From contig JAFVWY010000003.1 in assembly GCA_017501465.1 (NCBI GenBank), positions 1 to 48,892 on the forward strand: a stretch of 48,892 bases of DNA. Direction: 5' to 3'. Source of the stretch: Bacilli bacterium (GTDB taxonomy: Bacteria; Bacillota_I; Bacilli_A; ML615J-28; CAG-313). The position numbers were made by a program, and so were the translations under genes. This document shows, piece after piece, positions 24,406-33,787 of the stretch. Each line of letters begins with the position of its first letter. The first letter of the stretch is position 1. The notes beneath the pieces are model-generated. The model did no database searches. It worked only from the letters and a program-made list of their open reading frames with translations, and was not told the origin of the DNA.

Positions 24406-24922
24406 ATTCTCCAACTGTTATTTCTAAATTATAGTCTTCTGTTACTTCATTTAATTTATAAAGTCTAATTTCATAATTATTAGCGCCATAATTTAAATTT
24501 AAGTTATTTTTATCTTGAATTTCTCCATCTTTATAAACTTGCCAATTATCTGATGTAAATTCAAGTTCTTCTGCTAAATTACATCCTATTGCTGCAAGAG
24601 GATAATTAATATATATATTATCTTCACTTACCCTAACACTCTCATTTACTTTTTCTAGTTTTAAGTTAGAGTTAGTAATATCTTTATATAACTTATCAAA
24701 CTCTTTATTATCATTTTGTCTAATAGCCATAAAACATATTAAACAAATACATAAAATAAGAGAAAATGATGATAAACAAATTCTTGGTATATTAATGTTT
24801 TTTCTTTTAATATTTATCTTATGAATATTCTTATAATTAATTTGATGTTTAATCTCATTAAAATTTGATGTTACGTTAATTTGGTTAAACTGAGATTTAA
24901 ATTTCGATTTTAATTTATTCAT
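24404..24922 (-). CDS. Single-pass membrane protein, probable anti-sigma factor
   Basis: Protein of about 172 residues. The N-terminal 45 residues are basic and cytoplasmic, one transmembrane helix follows (CLSSFSLILCICLICFMAI), and about 110 residues lie outside. This plan plus overlap with the ECF sigma gene suggests an anti-sigma factor, but no ZAS motif or RsgI domain was recognised. The ATG at 24922 was chosen, since the GTG nine nt upstream is part of the GAGGTGAT ribosome site. Overlap with the sigma gene is 8 nt. Confidence 0.6.
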   Translation of the reverse strand: MNKLKSKFKSQFNQINVTSNFNEIKHQINYKNIHKINIKRKNINIPRICLSSFSLILCICLICFMAIRQNDNKEFDKLYKDITNSNLKLEKVNESVRVSEDNIYINYPLAAIGCNLAEELEFTSDNWQVYKDGEIQDKNNLNLNYGANNYEIRLYKLNEVTEDYNLEITVGE

Positions 24923-25460
24923 TAAAATCACCTCGCTTATAATGTTGTTTTAAAATTTTAAGGGCTTTTTGATATTTAGTATAAACAATACTTGTTGTTG
25001 AATTATAGTATTTAGCAATCTCTTTTAATTTCATATCATAATAGATTCTAAATACTAAGATTTCTATTTCTTCTTCAGTTAGAATATTTTTAAATTCATC
25101 GATAAAACGATCAAAAGAATCGTTATAGGATACTTCTTTATTAACATATTCTTCATCTAAAACTATATTATCTCTTTTTTGTTTATTATAGAAATTTATA
25201 GCTTCATTTTTACCAATTCTAACTAACCAAGATTTAATACTTGAATTATGAGTATTTAAATCTAGTTTATCAATATGATTAAATGCTTTTAAGAAAACAT
25301 CATTAACAACCTCTTTACAACTTTCAGGGTCTTTAATTATTTTAATAACAATAAAATATATTAACTTATAATAGTCATTATAAATTTGTTCAAAGACTTC
25401 TTCAATTAATAAAGAGTTATTAGAAAGCAATGCTTCTTTTAATTCTTTAATTTCGATCAT
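24915..25460 (-). CDS. ECF-type RNA polymerase sigma factor
   Basis: Protein of 181 residues with region 2 (LIYFIVIKIIKDPESCKEVVNDVFLKAF, then SIKSWLVRIGKNEAINFYNK) and region 4 HTH (EEEIEILVFRIYYDMKLKEIAKYYNST, ending in TKYQKALKILK). The sizes and spacing fit extracytoplasmic-function sigma factors of the SigW/SigM type, although the sequence is divergent. It would direct a small regulon, probably a membrane or stress response sensed by the partner encoded downstream. Confidence 0.85.
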   Translation of the reverse strand: MIEIKELKEALLSNNSLLIEEVFEQIYNDYYKLIYFIVIKIIKDPESCKEVVNDVFLKAFNHIDKLDLNTHNSSIKSWLVRIGKNEAINFYNKQKRDNIVLDEEYVNKEVSYNDSFDRFIDEFKNILTEEEIEILVFRIYYDMKLKEIAKYYNSTTSIVYTKYQKALKILKQHYKRGDFNE

Positions 25461-25527
25461 TTTGCCCTTCCAATTAACATAACAATTAAATTTATGTTTT
25501 TTTTGATTTTTTTAAATTTTTAATAAA

Positions 25528-25553
25528 AGCACATTAGAAACTTCTAATGTGCT
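25528..25553 (-). terminator. Terminator of the rimP-nusA-infB-rbfA operon
   Basis: AGCACATTAGAA / TTCTAATGTGCT stem with a 2-nt nominal loop, just after the rbfA stop, followed on the minus strand by TTTTATTAAAAATT. Confidence 0.8.
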
Positions 25554-25559
25554 ATTTTT

Positions 25560-25895
25560 TTATTTAGATTGATTTAGAAGTTCTTCTATTCTTTTTCCAT
25601 ATTCTAGTGATTCATCATATTTAAATTTTAAATCAGGAGTTTTTCTAATATCCAATCTTTTTGATAATTCACTTCTTAAGAATCCTTTTGAATCGATTAA
25701 AGCTTTTTTAGTTGCTTCAATTTCATCAGTTTGTCCAATTACACTAAACCAAATAGTAGCAAGTGACATATCATTTGTTAGTGAAACTTTCGTAATTGAA
25801 ACATATTTTAATAAATGGTTTTTTGCTTCCATTAAAAGAATAGTAGAAAGTTCTCTTTCAATAATCTTTCCCGTTCTTTCTACATGGTGTGCCAT
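25560..25895 (-). CDS. rbfA: Ribosome-binding factor A
   Basis: Protein of 111 residues, a KH-fold factor for 16S rRNA 5' end maturation and cold adaptation. Typical segments: HVERTGKIIERELSTIL at the start, TKVSLTNDMSLATIWFSV, and KTPDLKFKYDESLEYGKRIEEL. The start overlaps the infB stop by one base. The truB and ribF genes that often follow are absent; a terminator and a sigma operon follow instead. Confidence 0.95.
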   Translation of the reverse strand: MAHHVERTGKIIERELSTILLMEAKNHLLKYVSITKVSLTNDMSLATIWFSVIGQTDEIEATKKALIDSKGFLRSELSKRLDIRKTPDLKFKYDESLEYGKRIEELLNQSK

Positions 25896-28333
25896 TAAAT
25901 TTCTACCTCTTCCATGATAAAGAATTCTAACATATCACCAACTTTAATATCATTATAATGTTCAATAGTTAAACCACAATCATATCCTTGTTTAACTTCT
26001 TTAACATCATCTTGGAATCTCTTAAGTGATGATAACTTACCAGTATATACTACAATACTATTTCTAATAACACGAACGCCTGAATTTCTTTGAACACTAC
26101 CACTTGTGATATAACAACCACCGATAGTACCAATCTTAGATACTTTATAAATTTCTCTAACTTCTGCTTGTCCTATTACTTTTTCTTCATAAACAGGATC
26201 TAATAAACCTTTAACAGCTTTTTCAATATCTTCTTGAAGCTTATAAATAATAGAATACATTCTAATTTCAATACCGTGTTCTTTAGCCATATCAACAACA
26301 TATGCGATAGGACGAACATTAAAACATATTATAATAGCTTTTGATGCGATAGCTAAGTTAACATCTGATTCAACAACACCGCCAACACCAGATGCAATTA
26401 CATCAATATTAGTTCCTTCAATATCAATTTTTGATAAAAGTCCTTTAACAGCTTCAATTGAACCTTGAACATCACATTTTAAAATAATATTTAATTGTTT
26501 GATAGATTCATCTTTCTTATTCTTTAACATTTCAGATAATGAAATGCTGCTGCCAATACCTTTATCTTTTTCAAACTTCTTAAATGCTCTAGCCTCAGCT
26601 ACTTCTCTAGCTTTCTTTTCGTTATTATAAATCATGAATTTTTCACCAGCAAAAGGTACTTCTTCAATACCTGTAACTTCAACTGGTTTAGAAGGTCCTG
26701 CTATTTGGACTGGTTTACCTTTTTCATCATTCATAGAACGAATTTTACCATAAGTATTACCTACTACTAAAATATCGCCAACTTTAATTGAACCATTTTT
26801 AACAAGTAAAGTTGCCAATGGACCACGATTTTTATCAAGTCTAGCTTCTATTACAACACCAAGACCAAGTCTATTTGGATTTGCTTTGTAATCTCTTAAA
26901 TCAGCAACCAATAAAATCATTTCTAATAATTCAGGAACGCCTTCACCTTTTAATGCAGAAATAGGTACGAAAATAGTATCTCCACCCCATTCTTCTGCAA
27001 CAAGACCATATTCTGTTAATTCTTGTTTAATTCTTTCAGGGTTAGCTCCAGGTCTATCCATTTTATTAATAGCAACAATAATAGGAACATTGGCTGCTTG
27101 GGCGTGTTGAATAGCTTCTCTTGTTTGAGGCATTACGCCATCATCAGCAGCAACAATTAAAACAACAATATCAGTAATTTGTGCTCCACGTGCTCTCATT
27201 TCAGTAAATGCAGCATGTCCTGGAGTATCAATAAATGTAATTAATCTTCCATTTTTTTCTACTTGATATGCACCTATATGTTGAGTAATCCCACCTGCTT
27301 CACCTTGTACAACATGAGTGGCTCTAATATTATCAATCAAAGTTGTTTTTCCATGGTCAACGTGACCCATAACTGTAACGATGGCAGGACGACCTACAAG
27401 ATCTTTTTCATCATCAACAACTTCCATTTCATCAAAACGAGTCATATCTGTGATTTGTTTATCTTGTACTTCGAAATCATATTCAATTGCGATAAGTTCA
27501 GTTGTTTCTCTATCAAGAGGAGAATTTGCACTTACCATCATACCCATTGAAACAAATAATTTTTTAACTAATTCAGTAACAGCAACATTCATAGCTTCGG
27601 CAATTTCAGCAACTGTCATACCATTTTCAAAGAATAAAATTCTTTCTTCTAAATTAGAGTTTACATTTTCATTCTTTTTTACTGGTTTGTTATTTTTATT
27701 TCTTTTCTTTCTATTTTGTGTTTCAATATCTTTAGGACCATGATTAGATTTTTTTCTTGCATTTCTTGCAATTTCATATTCATCTTCATCTATAAATTGT
27801 TCATATCTAACTAAAGTTTCTTCATCAACTTTAACAGCTACAACTTCAGCAGTTTCTAAAATTTTTGTTCTAGGTCTTTCTACTTGTTTTTCAATAGGAG
27901 CAACATTTTCTACAGGCTTTTCTTGTTTTTTCTTTTCAACTGGCGTTGTATTTTTAGTTGTTCCTTGTGCTCCATTTCCATTTTTTTGACTATCTTTTTG
28001 TAGCGGCTTGTTATCAGCTTTTTTAATATCTCTTTGTGGAGCTGGCGCTTTCTTTGTTGAAGTAGCATTTGTTGTTGGTTTTGAATCTTTATTTGTTGAA
28101 CTTGTTTTTTCGTTTGTTTTTGCATTTGGAATTACCACCTTATTAACAGGTTTAGGTTTTGCTTGACTCTTAAAAGGATATGCAACATTATATCTTTTGG
28201 CAAGTTTCTTTTCTGTTGCAGCATCAATCATAGTTTCTTCTTGTTGGTCAAGATTAACACCAACATTTTCCAATAAGTTTAAAAGCTCATTAATATTGAC
28301 TTTAAAAATCTCTGCTAATTCTTTTACTCTCAT
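25895..28333 (-). CDS. infB: Translation initiation factor IF-2
   Basis: GTPase of 812 residues that places fMet-tRNA on the 30S subunit. An IF2-N subdomain ([20 protein letters not shown]) is followed by a low-complexity Lys/Asn/Thr/Gln linker to about residue 180, a second IF2-N-like segment ([20 protein letters not shown]), the G domain starting [12 protein letters not shown] near 321, with DTPGHAAF and NKMDRPG, and C-terminal beta barrels and fMet-tRNA-binding domain. Length and layout are normal. Confidence 0.97.
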   Translation of the reverse strand: MRVKELAEIFKVNINELLNLLENVGVNLDQQEETMIDAATEKKLAKRYNVAYPFKSQAKPKPVNKVVIPNAKTNEKTSSTNKDSKPTTNATSTKKAPAPQRDIKKADNKPLQKDSQKNGNGAQGTTKNTTPVEKKKQEKPVENVAPIEKQVERPRTKILETAEVVAVKVDEETLVRYEQFIDEDEYEIARNARKKSNHGPKDIETQNRKKRNKNNKPVKKNENVNSNLEERILFFENGMTVAEIAEAMNVAVTELVKKLFVSMGMMVSANSPLDRETTELIAIEYDFEVQDKQITDMTRFDEMEVVDDEKDLVGRPAIVTVMGHVDHGKTTLIDNIRATHVVQGEAGGITQHIGAYQVEKNGRLITFIDTPGHAAFTEMRARGAQITDIVVLIVAADDGVMPQTREAIQHAQAANVPIIVAINKMDRPGANPERIKQELTEYGLVAEEWGGDTIFVPISALKGEGVPELLEMILLVADLRDYKANPNRLGLGVVIEARLDKNRGPLATLLVKNGSIKVGDILVVGNTYGKIRSMNDEKGKPVQIAGPSKPVEVTGIEEVPFAGEKFMIYNNEKKAREVAEARAFKKFEKDKGIGSSISLSEMLKNKKDESIKQLNIILKCDVQGSIEAVKGLLSKIDIEGTNIDVIASGVGGVVESDVNLAIASKAIIICFNVRPIAYVVDMAKEHGIEIRMYSIIYKLQEDIEKAVKGLLDPVYEEKVIGQAEVREIYKVSKIGTIGGCYITSGSVQRNSGVRVIRNSIVVYTGKLSSLKRFQDDVKEVKQGYDCGLTIEHYNDIKVGDMLEFFIMEEVEI

Positions 28334-28348
28334 ATATATACCTCTTTC

Positions 28349-28651
28349 TTAAGAATTCTTATTTACCTCTAATATAGCATTGGCTAAACCTAAGTCATCA
28401 ATGCCAACCATAACAGCATGTTTTAATCCTGTTGCACTACAAATTTCATTAACATTGAATTTTTCAATAACAGGAACATTGTAGAAATAAGCTTTCTTAA
28501 TAATTTTATCTTTTGTAGCTAAAGATGCATCACTGGCTAAAATAATTAAATATAATTTATTACTTTGAAGTTCTCTAATAGTAGTGTCTGTTCCCCAGAC
28601 TAAATGTCTACTTCTTCTAGCAATTCCTAAATAATTTAATATTTTATCCAT
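28349..28651 (-). CDS. ylxQ: L7Ae-family RNA-binding protein YlxQ
   Basis: Protein of 100 residues of the L7Ae/L30e fold (KILNYLGIARRSRHLVWG, LIILASDASLATKDK, VPVIEKFNVNEI). The family binds kink-turn RNA; the exact target is unknown. It sits between ylxR and infB, the conserved nusA-operon order. Confidence 0.88.
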   Translation of the reverse strand: MDKILNYLGIARRSRHLVWGTDTTIRELQSNKLYLIILASDASLATKDKIIKKAYFYNVPVIEKFNVNEICSATGLKHAVMVGIDDLGLANAILEVNKNS

Positions 28652-28661
28652 GTAATTTACC

Positions 28662-28919
28662 TCACACTAGCTTTTTTAATTCATCATAAATTTCATCTGG
28701 TATAGCAATTTCTAAAGCACGATCCAATGTTTTTTTCTTTTGAGCAAGTTCGATAACTTTTTTATCCTTGCAAACATATGCACCATGGCCTCTGACTTTA
28801 CCAGTTAAATCTATAACTACTTCTTTTTCTGGTGTTCTAACAACTCGTATTAGTTCACTTTTAGGATGTTGTTCGTTAGTAATAACACACTTACGAAGTG
28901 GTATTTTTTTCTCTTTCAT
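28662..28919 (-). CDS. ylxR: YlxR/RnpM-family RNA-binding protein
   Basis: Protein of 85 residues with the YlxR signature PLRKCVITNEQHPKSELIRVV and GKVRGHGAYVCKD. The family is a small nucleic-acid-binding protein, reported to bind RNase P RNA in Bacillus. It follows nusA by 11 bp. Confidence 0.9.
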   Translation of the reverse strand: MKEKKIPLRKCVITNEQHPKSELIRVVRTPEKEVVIDLTGKVRGHGAYVCKDKKVIELAQKKKTLDRALEIAIPDEIYDELKKLV

Positions 28920-28930
28920 ATATCTACCTT

Positions 28931-30010
28931 TTATAAAACATTAATTTTAAATTTGATTTTTTCACGATATGCAGTAGATTCATCTTTGATATCAATTTTC
29001 CATCCAGTTACTTGTGAAGCTAAGCGAGCGTTTTGACCAGCTTTACCGATAGCTAAAGAATATTGCATATCAGGTACAATAATTAATGCTTGTTTTAATT
29101 CAGGATATACTAATACACTTAAAGCTTTTGCAGGAGAAATTGATTGAGCAATCAATTGAACTGGATCATCATTCCAAACAAAGATGTCAATTCGTTCATC
29201 ATTTAAAGCTTGATTTATTTGTTTAATACGTGCTCCTTGTAAACCAACACAAGCACCTTTTGCTTCAACATTTGGATTAGTTGATCTAACTCCAATTTTT
29301 GTACGATAACCAGCATCACGAGCCATAGCAACAATTTCAATTGTTCCATCAGCAATTTCTGGTACAGCCATTTCAAATAAACGTTTAACGATACCAACGT
29401 GTTTTCTAGAAACATACACTTTTGGTCCTTTACCAGTTTCTTCAACTTTAGTGATATATACTTTAGTATTTTCTCCAGTTACCAAAGTTTCATTTGGTAA
29501 TGCTTCTTTTTTAGGCATATAGGCATCGTAATCTAAACCAATACTTAAAATATATGCATCATCTAAAACTCTTACTACTCTTGCAGTAATCATTTCATCT
29601 TCATGTTCTTTAAAGAATTCGTATGCACGTTTTCTTCCAAGTTCTTTTAAACCTTGACTAAATACTTGTTTAAATTGAGAAGCACCTTTTCTTCCAATGT
29701 GTTTTTCAATTTTAATTCTTGTCTTAATTACTGAACCAACTTTAACTCTTTCTTTAATTAATTTAGCTTCTTCTAAAGTAATTTGTCCAACTGGTCCTTC
29801 TGGATCAATTTCTGATACTACATATTTAAATTCAGTAATTTTAATTTCTTTCTTTTCATAATTAAATTCAACTTCGATTTCCCCTGTGAAACCTTCTAAA
29901 GCACAGGCTTTCTTTAAAGCAGTTGCTACTTTACTCATTACATCTTCTAATGAAAGATTCTTTTCTTGTGCAACAACTTCTGCCCACTCATAAAAACTTT
30001 TACTTGTCAT
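28931..30010 (-). CDS. nusA: Transcription termination/antitermination factor NusA
   Basis: Protein of 359 residues, the Gram-positive length without the C-terminal acidic repeats. N-terminal RNAP-binding domain (1-125), S1 domain (ITARVVRVLDDAYILSIGLDYDAYMP), then KH1 and KH2 (GACVGLQGARIKQI; AIGKAGQNARLASQVTGWKIDI). It stimulates pausing and intrinsic termination and may regulate its own operon through the leader terminator upstream of rimP. Confidence 0.97.
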   Translation of the reverse strand: MTSKSFYEWAEVVAQEKNLSLEDVMSKVATALKKACALEGFTGEIEVEFNYEKKEIKITEFKYVVSEIDPEGPVGQITLEEAKLIKERVKVGSVIKTRIKIEKHIGRKGASQFKQVFSQGLKELGRKRAYEFFKEHEDEMITARVVRVLDDAYILSIGLDYDAYMPKKEALPNETLVTGENTKVYITKVEETGKGPKVYVSRKHVGIVKRLFEMAVPEIADGTIEIVAMARDAGYRTKIGVRSTNPNVEAKGACVGLQGARIKQINQALNDERIDIFVWNDDPVQLIAQSISPAKALSVLVYPELKQALIIVPDMQYSLAIGKAGQNARLASQVTGWKIDIKDESTAYREKIKFKINVL

Positions 30011-30022
30011 GATTATACTCCT

Positions 30023-30502
30023 TTAAAATTTTACCGCAAGTCTTACTTTTGCGATTTTATTTCTTTCTATGATTATTTGTTTCTTTTTTGTTTTTACTAC
30101 AACATCAACCGTTAAAGTATTTTCATCAAAGTCTAATAAATCTCCTTCAAATTCTTTAACTTCATATTTGTCAATTAATATTTTAGCATAAGTCTTAACA
30201 TTAATATATTTTCCAATTGATTTTTTTAAATCATTTTCATTTTTAAGTTCTCTTTCACAACCAGGTGATGATACTTCTAAACAATAACTAGTATCAATCG
30301 GATCAACTACATCTAATAAATCACTCAGTTCTTGATTAACATTTACTGCATCATCCATAGTGATACCTGATTCATTATCAATAATGATTTCTAAAATGTT
30401 CTCTCCTCTTTGTTTTTTAAAATTAACTTCCACCAACTCTACATTGTTTTTCTCACAAATAGGTAAAGCTAAATCCCAAATCTTTTGTTCTAATGTTGTC
30501 AT
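30023..30502 (-). CDS. rimP: Ribosome maturation factor RimP
   Basis: Protein of about 159 residues needed for 30S maturation. The family core is present: VNQELSDLLDVVDPIDTSYCLEVSSPGCERELK. First gene of the rimP-nusA-ylxR-ylxQ-infB-rbfA operon. The ATG at 30502 (MTTLEQKI) has AAAGGA upstream; a longer frame extends across the leader terminator and is not likely translated. Confidence 0.93.
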   Translation of the reverse strand: MTTLEQKIWDLALPICEKNNVELVEVNFKKQRGENILEIIIDNESGITMDDAVNVNQELSDLLDVVDPIDTSYCLEVSSPGCERELKNENDLKKSIGKYINVKTYAKILIDKYEVKEFEGDLLDFDENTLTVDVVVKTKKKQIIIERNKIAKVRLAVKF

Positions 30503-30514
30503 AATGTTCCTTTC

Positions 30515-30546
30515 AAAAATAAAAAGCAAGTATCTAGTACTTACTT
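30515..30546 (-). terminator. Leader terminator/attenuator before rimP
   Basis: On the minus strand AAGTAAGTA, 5-nt loop, TACTTGCTT, then TTTATTTTT, located 12-45 nt before the rimP start inside the transcript. A weak intrinsic terminator in this place is the arrangement by which NusA represses its own operon in Bacillus subtilis; here it is inferred from position and sequence. Confidence 0.6.
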
Positions 30547-30574
30547 CAATTAGCAAATATCTTGTTGTATATAT

Positions 30575-30603
30575 ATAATATCATAAATATTGATTATAGT
30601 CAA
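30575..30603 (-). promoter_or_regulatory. Promoter of the rimP-nusA-infB operon
   Basis: On the minus strand TTGACT (30598-30603), 17-bp spacer, TATTAT (30575-30580). Confidence 0.7.
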
Positions 30604-30673
30604 GTAAAGCAAGTTTTTATTTAAGTATACAACTTTTCATATATTTTAATTTGTCACATTTTTTAGAAAACTA

Positions 30674-30702
30674 TTGATATTTTATCATTTTTTTGTTAAA
30701 AT
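30674..30702 (+). promoter_or_regulatory. Promoter of the nucleoside kinase gene
   Basis: TTGATA (30674-30679), 17-bp spacer, TAAAAT (30697-30702). The ATG follows 16 bp after the -10 box, giving an extremely short leader with GGTGAT as ribosome site. Confidence 0.65.
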
Positions 30703-30717
30703 AATATTGGTGATAAA

Positions 30718-32358
30718 ATGATTCAAATTAAATTAAAAGAAAAAACAATAACTGTTCCAAAAGGAACTCCACTTTTAAATCTGTTAGAAAAAGATGAACA
30801 AAAGAAGTATTATACTTGTTTAGTAAATAAAAGAGTAAGAGAATTAAGTTTTAAAATTAGTTTTGATGCCGAAATAGAATTCTTAGATATAACTAATATT
30901 GAATCAATGAAAGCATACGAGGCAAGTGTAAGATACTTAATCGCAAAAGCATTTTATGAGTTATATCCAAGCGAATCTATTTCATTTAGTTATAATGTAT
31001 CTAGAAGTATATTTGTTAAAAGTAATAATCCTAATTTTATTATTGATCAAAATGTTATAAATAGAGTAAGAGAATATATAGATGAATTAATTAAACAAGA
31101 TTTACCAATCGAAAGAGTTACATTTACTCTAGAAGAAGGTAAGAGAATATATGAAAAATTTAATTTAACTGATAAATTAGATATTTTAAAATATCGACCT
31201 GAATCTAATGTTCATCTATATAAATGCGGAGACTATTATAACTATATGCATAGTTATATGGTTCCATCAACTGGCTTTATTACTTCATATATTTTAAAAA
31301 CATATTCTCCTGGAATGATCGTTCAATATCCAAGAAGTGAAACAAATGGTGTAATTCCTACTTTTGAACAATCAAGAATATATGGTTCAACTTTAAAGAA
31401 AGCATCTGTGTGGGCTAAAATGATTGGTTGTGAAACTGTTAGTAAAATTAACGACCATGTTACTAAAGAATTATCTAGAGATTTTATTCAAACTTGTGAA
31501 ACAAGACACAATAATGCTTTAGCAGAGCTTGGAGAACTAATTGAAAAAGATAAAGAGAATATTCGTTTAATTGCAATTGCAGGCCCATCATCAAGTGGTA
31601 AAACTACTTTTTCTAATCGTCTAAGAATAGAATTAATGTCTAGAGGAATTAGACCTGTAACTCTAAGCATTGATAACTATTATATTGATAGAGATAAAAT
31701 TGCTCCAGATGAATTTGGGAATATTGATTTAGAAGATATTAACACAATTGATGTCGACTTATTTAATGAGCATTTATTATCACTTATAAATGGTGAAGAA
31801 GTTGATATGCCAATTTTTGACTTTAATGTTGCTAAAAGAACACATACAGTAAAAGTTAAAGTACCTATGAATGTTCCAATTATTATAGAAGGTATTCATG
31901 CTTTAAACGAACAACTTAGTGCATCTATTCCATCTCATCAAAAATTTAAAATTTTTATTTCTCCACAAATTCAAGTAAATATTGATAATCATTCACCAAT
32001 ATCTACAACAGATTTAAGATTAATTAGAAGAATTGTTCGTGATAAACAATTTAGAAATGCTAGCGCAGAACACACTTTAAGTATGTGGAAATCAGTAAGA
32101 AATGGTGAATTCAAATGGATTTATCCACATCAAGAATCATCAAATTATGTATATAATTCAGAACTTACCTATGAACTTTGTGTATTGAAAAAATATGCAA
32201 TGCCTTTATTAAAAGAAATTAATAGTGATAGCCCATACTTTATTACCGCAAACAGACTTATCAAATATTTAAAATATTTTAAAGAAATTGATGAATCATC
32301 AATTCCTTGTAATTCATTAATTAGAGAGTTTATTGGTGGTAGTTGTTTTGAAGTATAA
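30718..32358 (+). CDS. TGS-domain nucleoside (uridine-type) kinase
   Basis: Protein of 546 residues. Residues 1-60 form a TGS domain and the next part resembles the threonyl-tRNA synthetase second additional domain (SIFVKSNNPNFIIDQ; DYYNYMHSYMVPSTGFI). From about residue 285 a uridine-kinase P-loop domain follows (IAGPSSSGKTTFSNRL, then SIDNYYIDRDKIAPDE and IFDFNVAKRTH). This fused form is common in Firmicutes and phosphorylates uridine/cytidine or related nucleosides by family inference. It stands alone, flanked by its promoter and a terminator. Confidence 0.88.
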   Translation: MIQIKLKEKTITVPKGTPLLNLLEKDEQKKYYTCLVNKRVRELSFKISFDAEIEFLDITNIESMKAYEASVRYLIAKAFYELYPSESISFSYNVSRSIFVKSNNPNFIIDQNVINRVREYIDELIKQDLPIERVTFTLEEGKRIYEKFNLTDKLDILKYRPESNVHLYKCGDYYNYMHSYMVPSTGFITSYILKTYSPGMIVQYPRSETNGVIPTFEQSRIYGSTLKKASVWAKMIGCETVSKINDHVTKELSRDFIQTCETRHNNALAELGELIEKDKENIRLIAIAGPSSSGKTTFSNRLRIELMSRGIRPVTLSIDNYYIDRDKIAPDEFGNIDLEDINTIDVDLFNEHLLSLINGEEVDMPIFDFNVAKRTHTVKVKVPMNVPIIIEGIHALNEQLSASIPSHQKFKIFISPQIQVNIDNHSPISTTDLRLIRRIVRDKQFRNASAEHTLSMWKSVRNGEFKWIYPHQESSNYVYNSELTYELCVLKKYAMPLLKEINSDSPYFITANRLIKYLKYFKEIDESSIPCNSLIREFIGGSCFEV

Positions 32359-32385
32359 AAAAAGAGAGATTAAATCTCTCTTTTT
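32359..32385. terminator. Bidirectional terminator after the nucleoside kinase gene
   Basis: AAAAAGAGAGAT, TAA loop, ATCTCTCTTTTT between convergent genes ending at 32358 and 32390. Confidence 0.85.
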
Positions 32386-32389
32386 ATTT

Positions 32390-33046
32390 TTAATTAAAAA
32401 TGTTGATATCCGTTTTAATAATATTTTTATGAATCATTTTAGAAAATATCGGAATTTCTACAGATAGTAAAATCGATGCAAGCAAAGTATTTATATTAAT
32501 AATATCACTTCTGTTAAGAATTAAAACACCAATAACAAAAGCTACAATAATACAAACTAAAGCAACAATCATTCTTCCGATACTATATTTAATTTTCTTA
32601 AACACTTTATTAATAATAAAAGGCAAAGCATCATAAGGTGCAAGACCTAAATTGACACTACCATATAAGGCAATTCCTAGTGAGATTAATGAAATCCCAA
32701 TAAAAGAATAAAGAGCTCTTAAAACAAATATATCTGTATCCATTTTAATTAATGAAAATAAATATATACAAAGATCTACACAAATACCGGTTAAAGTAAA
32801 ATTTAAAATACTTCCAATATGAATTTTATCTTTGGAAAAAATTAATACTAAGATACAAAAGATTCCGTTAATTATAAAGTAACAAACACTATAAGTAAAA
32901 AAAGGTAAATCAATTAAATAATGAATTGAAAAAACCAAAGCAGCCAAACAATCTTGACCAAGTTTTGAATAAGTAGTAAATGCAATACCTAGCCCTATTA
33001 TAAAAGTTCCAATTAATACTATTATTATTTTTTTAACAATATTCAT
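32390..33046 (-). CDS. YczE/YitT-type integral membrane protein
   Basis: Protein of 218 residues with about five or six transmembrane helices. The N-terminal helix IVLIGTFIIGLGIAFTTYSKLGQDCLAAL and the internal SLISLGIALYGSVNLGLAPYDAL are the paired signature segments of the YczE/YitT group, whose function is unknown. It follows the SpoU gene by 2 bp and is likely cotranscribed. Confidence 0.75.
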   Translation of the reverse strand: MNIVKKIIIVLIGTFIIGLGIAFTTYSKLGQDCLAALVFSIHYLIDLPFFTYSVCYFIINGIFCILVLIFSKDKIHIGSILNFTLTGICVDLCIYLFSLIKMDTDIFVLRALYSFIGISLISLGIALYGSVNLGLAPYDALPFIINKVFKKIKYSIGRMIVALVCIIVAFVIGVLILNRSDIININTLLASILLSVEIPIFSKMIHKNIIKTDINIFN

Positions 33047-33048
33047 AC

Positions 33049-33786
33049 TTAATTAGTTAAACTATATAAAACAATTGATGTCGCAATTGCTACGTTTAAC
33101 GATTCAATATTATTTTGAATAGGGATAATTACTAACTCATCTGCATATTGTTTTGATACGTCGCTGATTCCATTGGCTTCATTACCTACAACTACAGCAA
33201 ACTTATTTGGTTTAGCTAAATTATTTAAGGTTTGTTTAGCTTCAAGTGATGTTACAATAATTTTTATTTCTTCTTCTTTAAATGTTTTATAGATATTTTC
33301 TAAATCTGTATAATAAATATTTGCTTTAAAAATAGCACCTTGGGTAGCTCTAATAACCTTTTCATTATAAACATCTACAGTATTATTGCTAAGAATTAAA
33401 TTATTAATACCAAAGGCTAATGAAGTTCTAATAATAGTTCCAAGATTCCCCGGGTCATTTACACCATCTAATACAACATACCGATCCGATTTAATTAATT
33501 TGTTTTCTTGCATTTTAGCAACACCAATAACACTTTGCGGAGTTTTTGTTGAAGATAACTTTTCTATTATAGTATCACTAACTTGGACTGTTCTAACATT
33601 TTTATAATTTTCTAAATAGGTTTTATCAGTTGAAAGCACTACTAAAAGTACATTATTTTTATATGCCTCTTCTACTAAATGTTTCCCTTCAAGAATAAAT
33701 TCTTGTTTCTCTAATCTTCTTTTCTTTTGTTTTAAAAGATTAATATCTTTTATTAATTGATTGCTAACAGATGTAATAATTTCCAT
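33049..33786 (-). CDS. SpoU-family RNA 2'-O-methyltransferase
   Basis: Protein of 245 residues with an N-terminal substrate-binding part (LIKDINLLKQKKRRLEKQEFILEGKHLVEEA) and the C-terminal SPOUT knot: motif 1 LDGVNDPGNLGTIIRTSLAFG, motif 2 VVVGNEANGIS, motif 3 IPIQNNIESLNVAIATSI. It probably methylates rRNA (RlmB/TsnR-like); the exact nucleotide is not predictable. The start ATG at 33786 lies one base after the stop of the upstream gene with little ribosome site of its own, so reinitiation is likely. Confidence 0.88.
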   Translation of the reverse strand: MEIITSVSNQLIKDINLLKQKKRRLEKQEFILEGKHLVEEAYKNNVLLVVLSTDKTYLENYKNVRTVQVSDTIIEKLSSTKTPQSVIGVAKMQENKLIKSDRYVVLDGVNDPGNLGTIIRTSLAFGINNLILSNNTVDVYNEKVIRATQGAIFKANIYYTDLENIYKTFKEEEIKIIVTSLEAKQTLNNLAKPNKFAVVVGNEANGISDVSKQYADELVIIPIQNNIESLNVAIATSIVLYSLTN

Positions 33787-33787
33787 A

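Noticed and set aside
27263-27743. Two plus-strand ORFs of 95 and 120 codons opposite infB
   Set aside because: Both lie opposite the conserved GTPase region and its linker; low-complexity Ser/Phe-rich shadows without ribosome sites.
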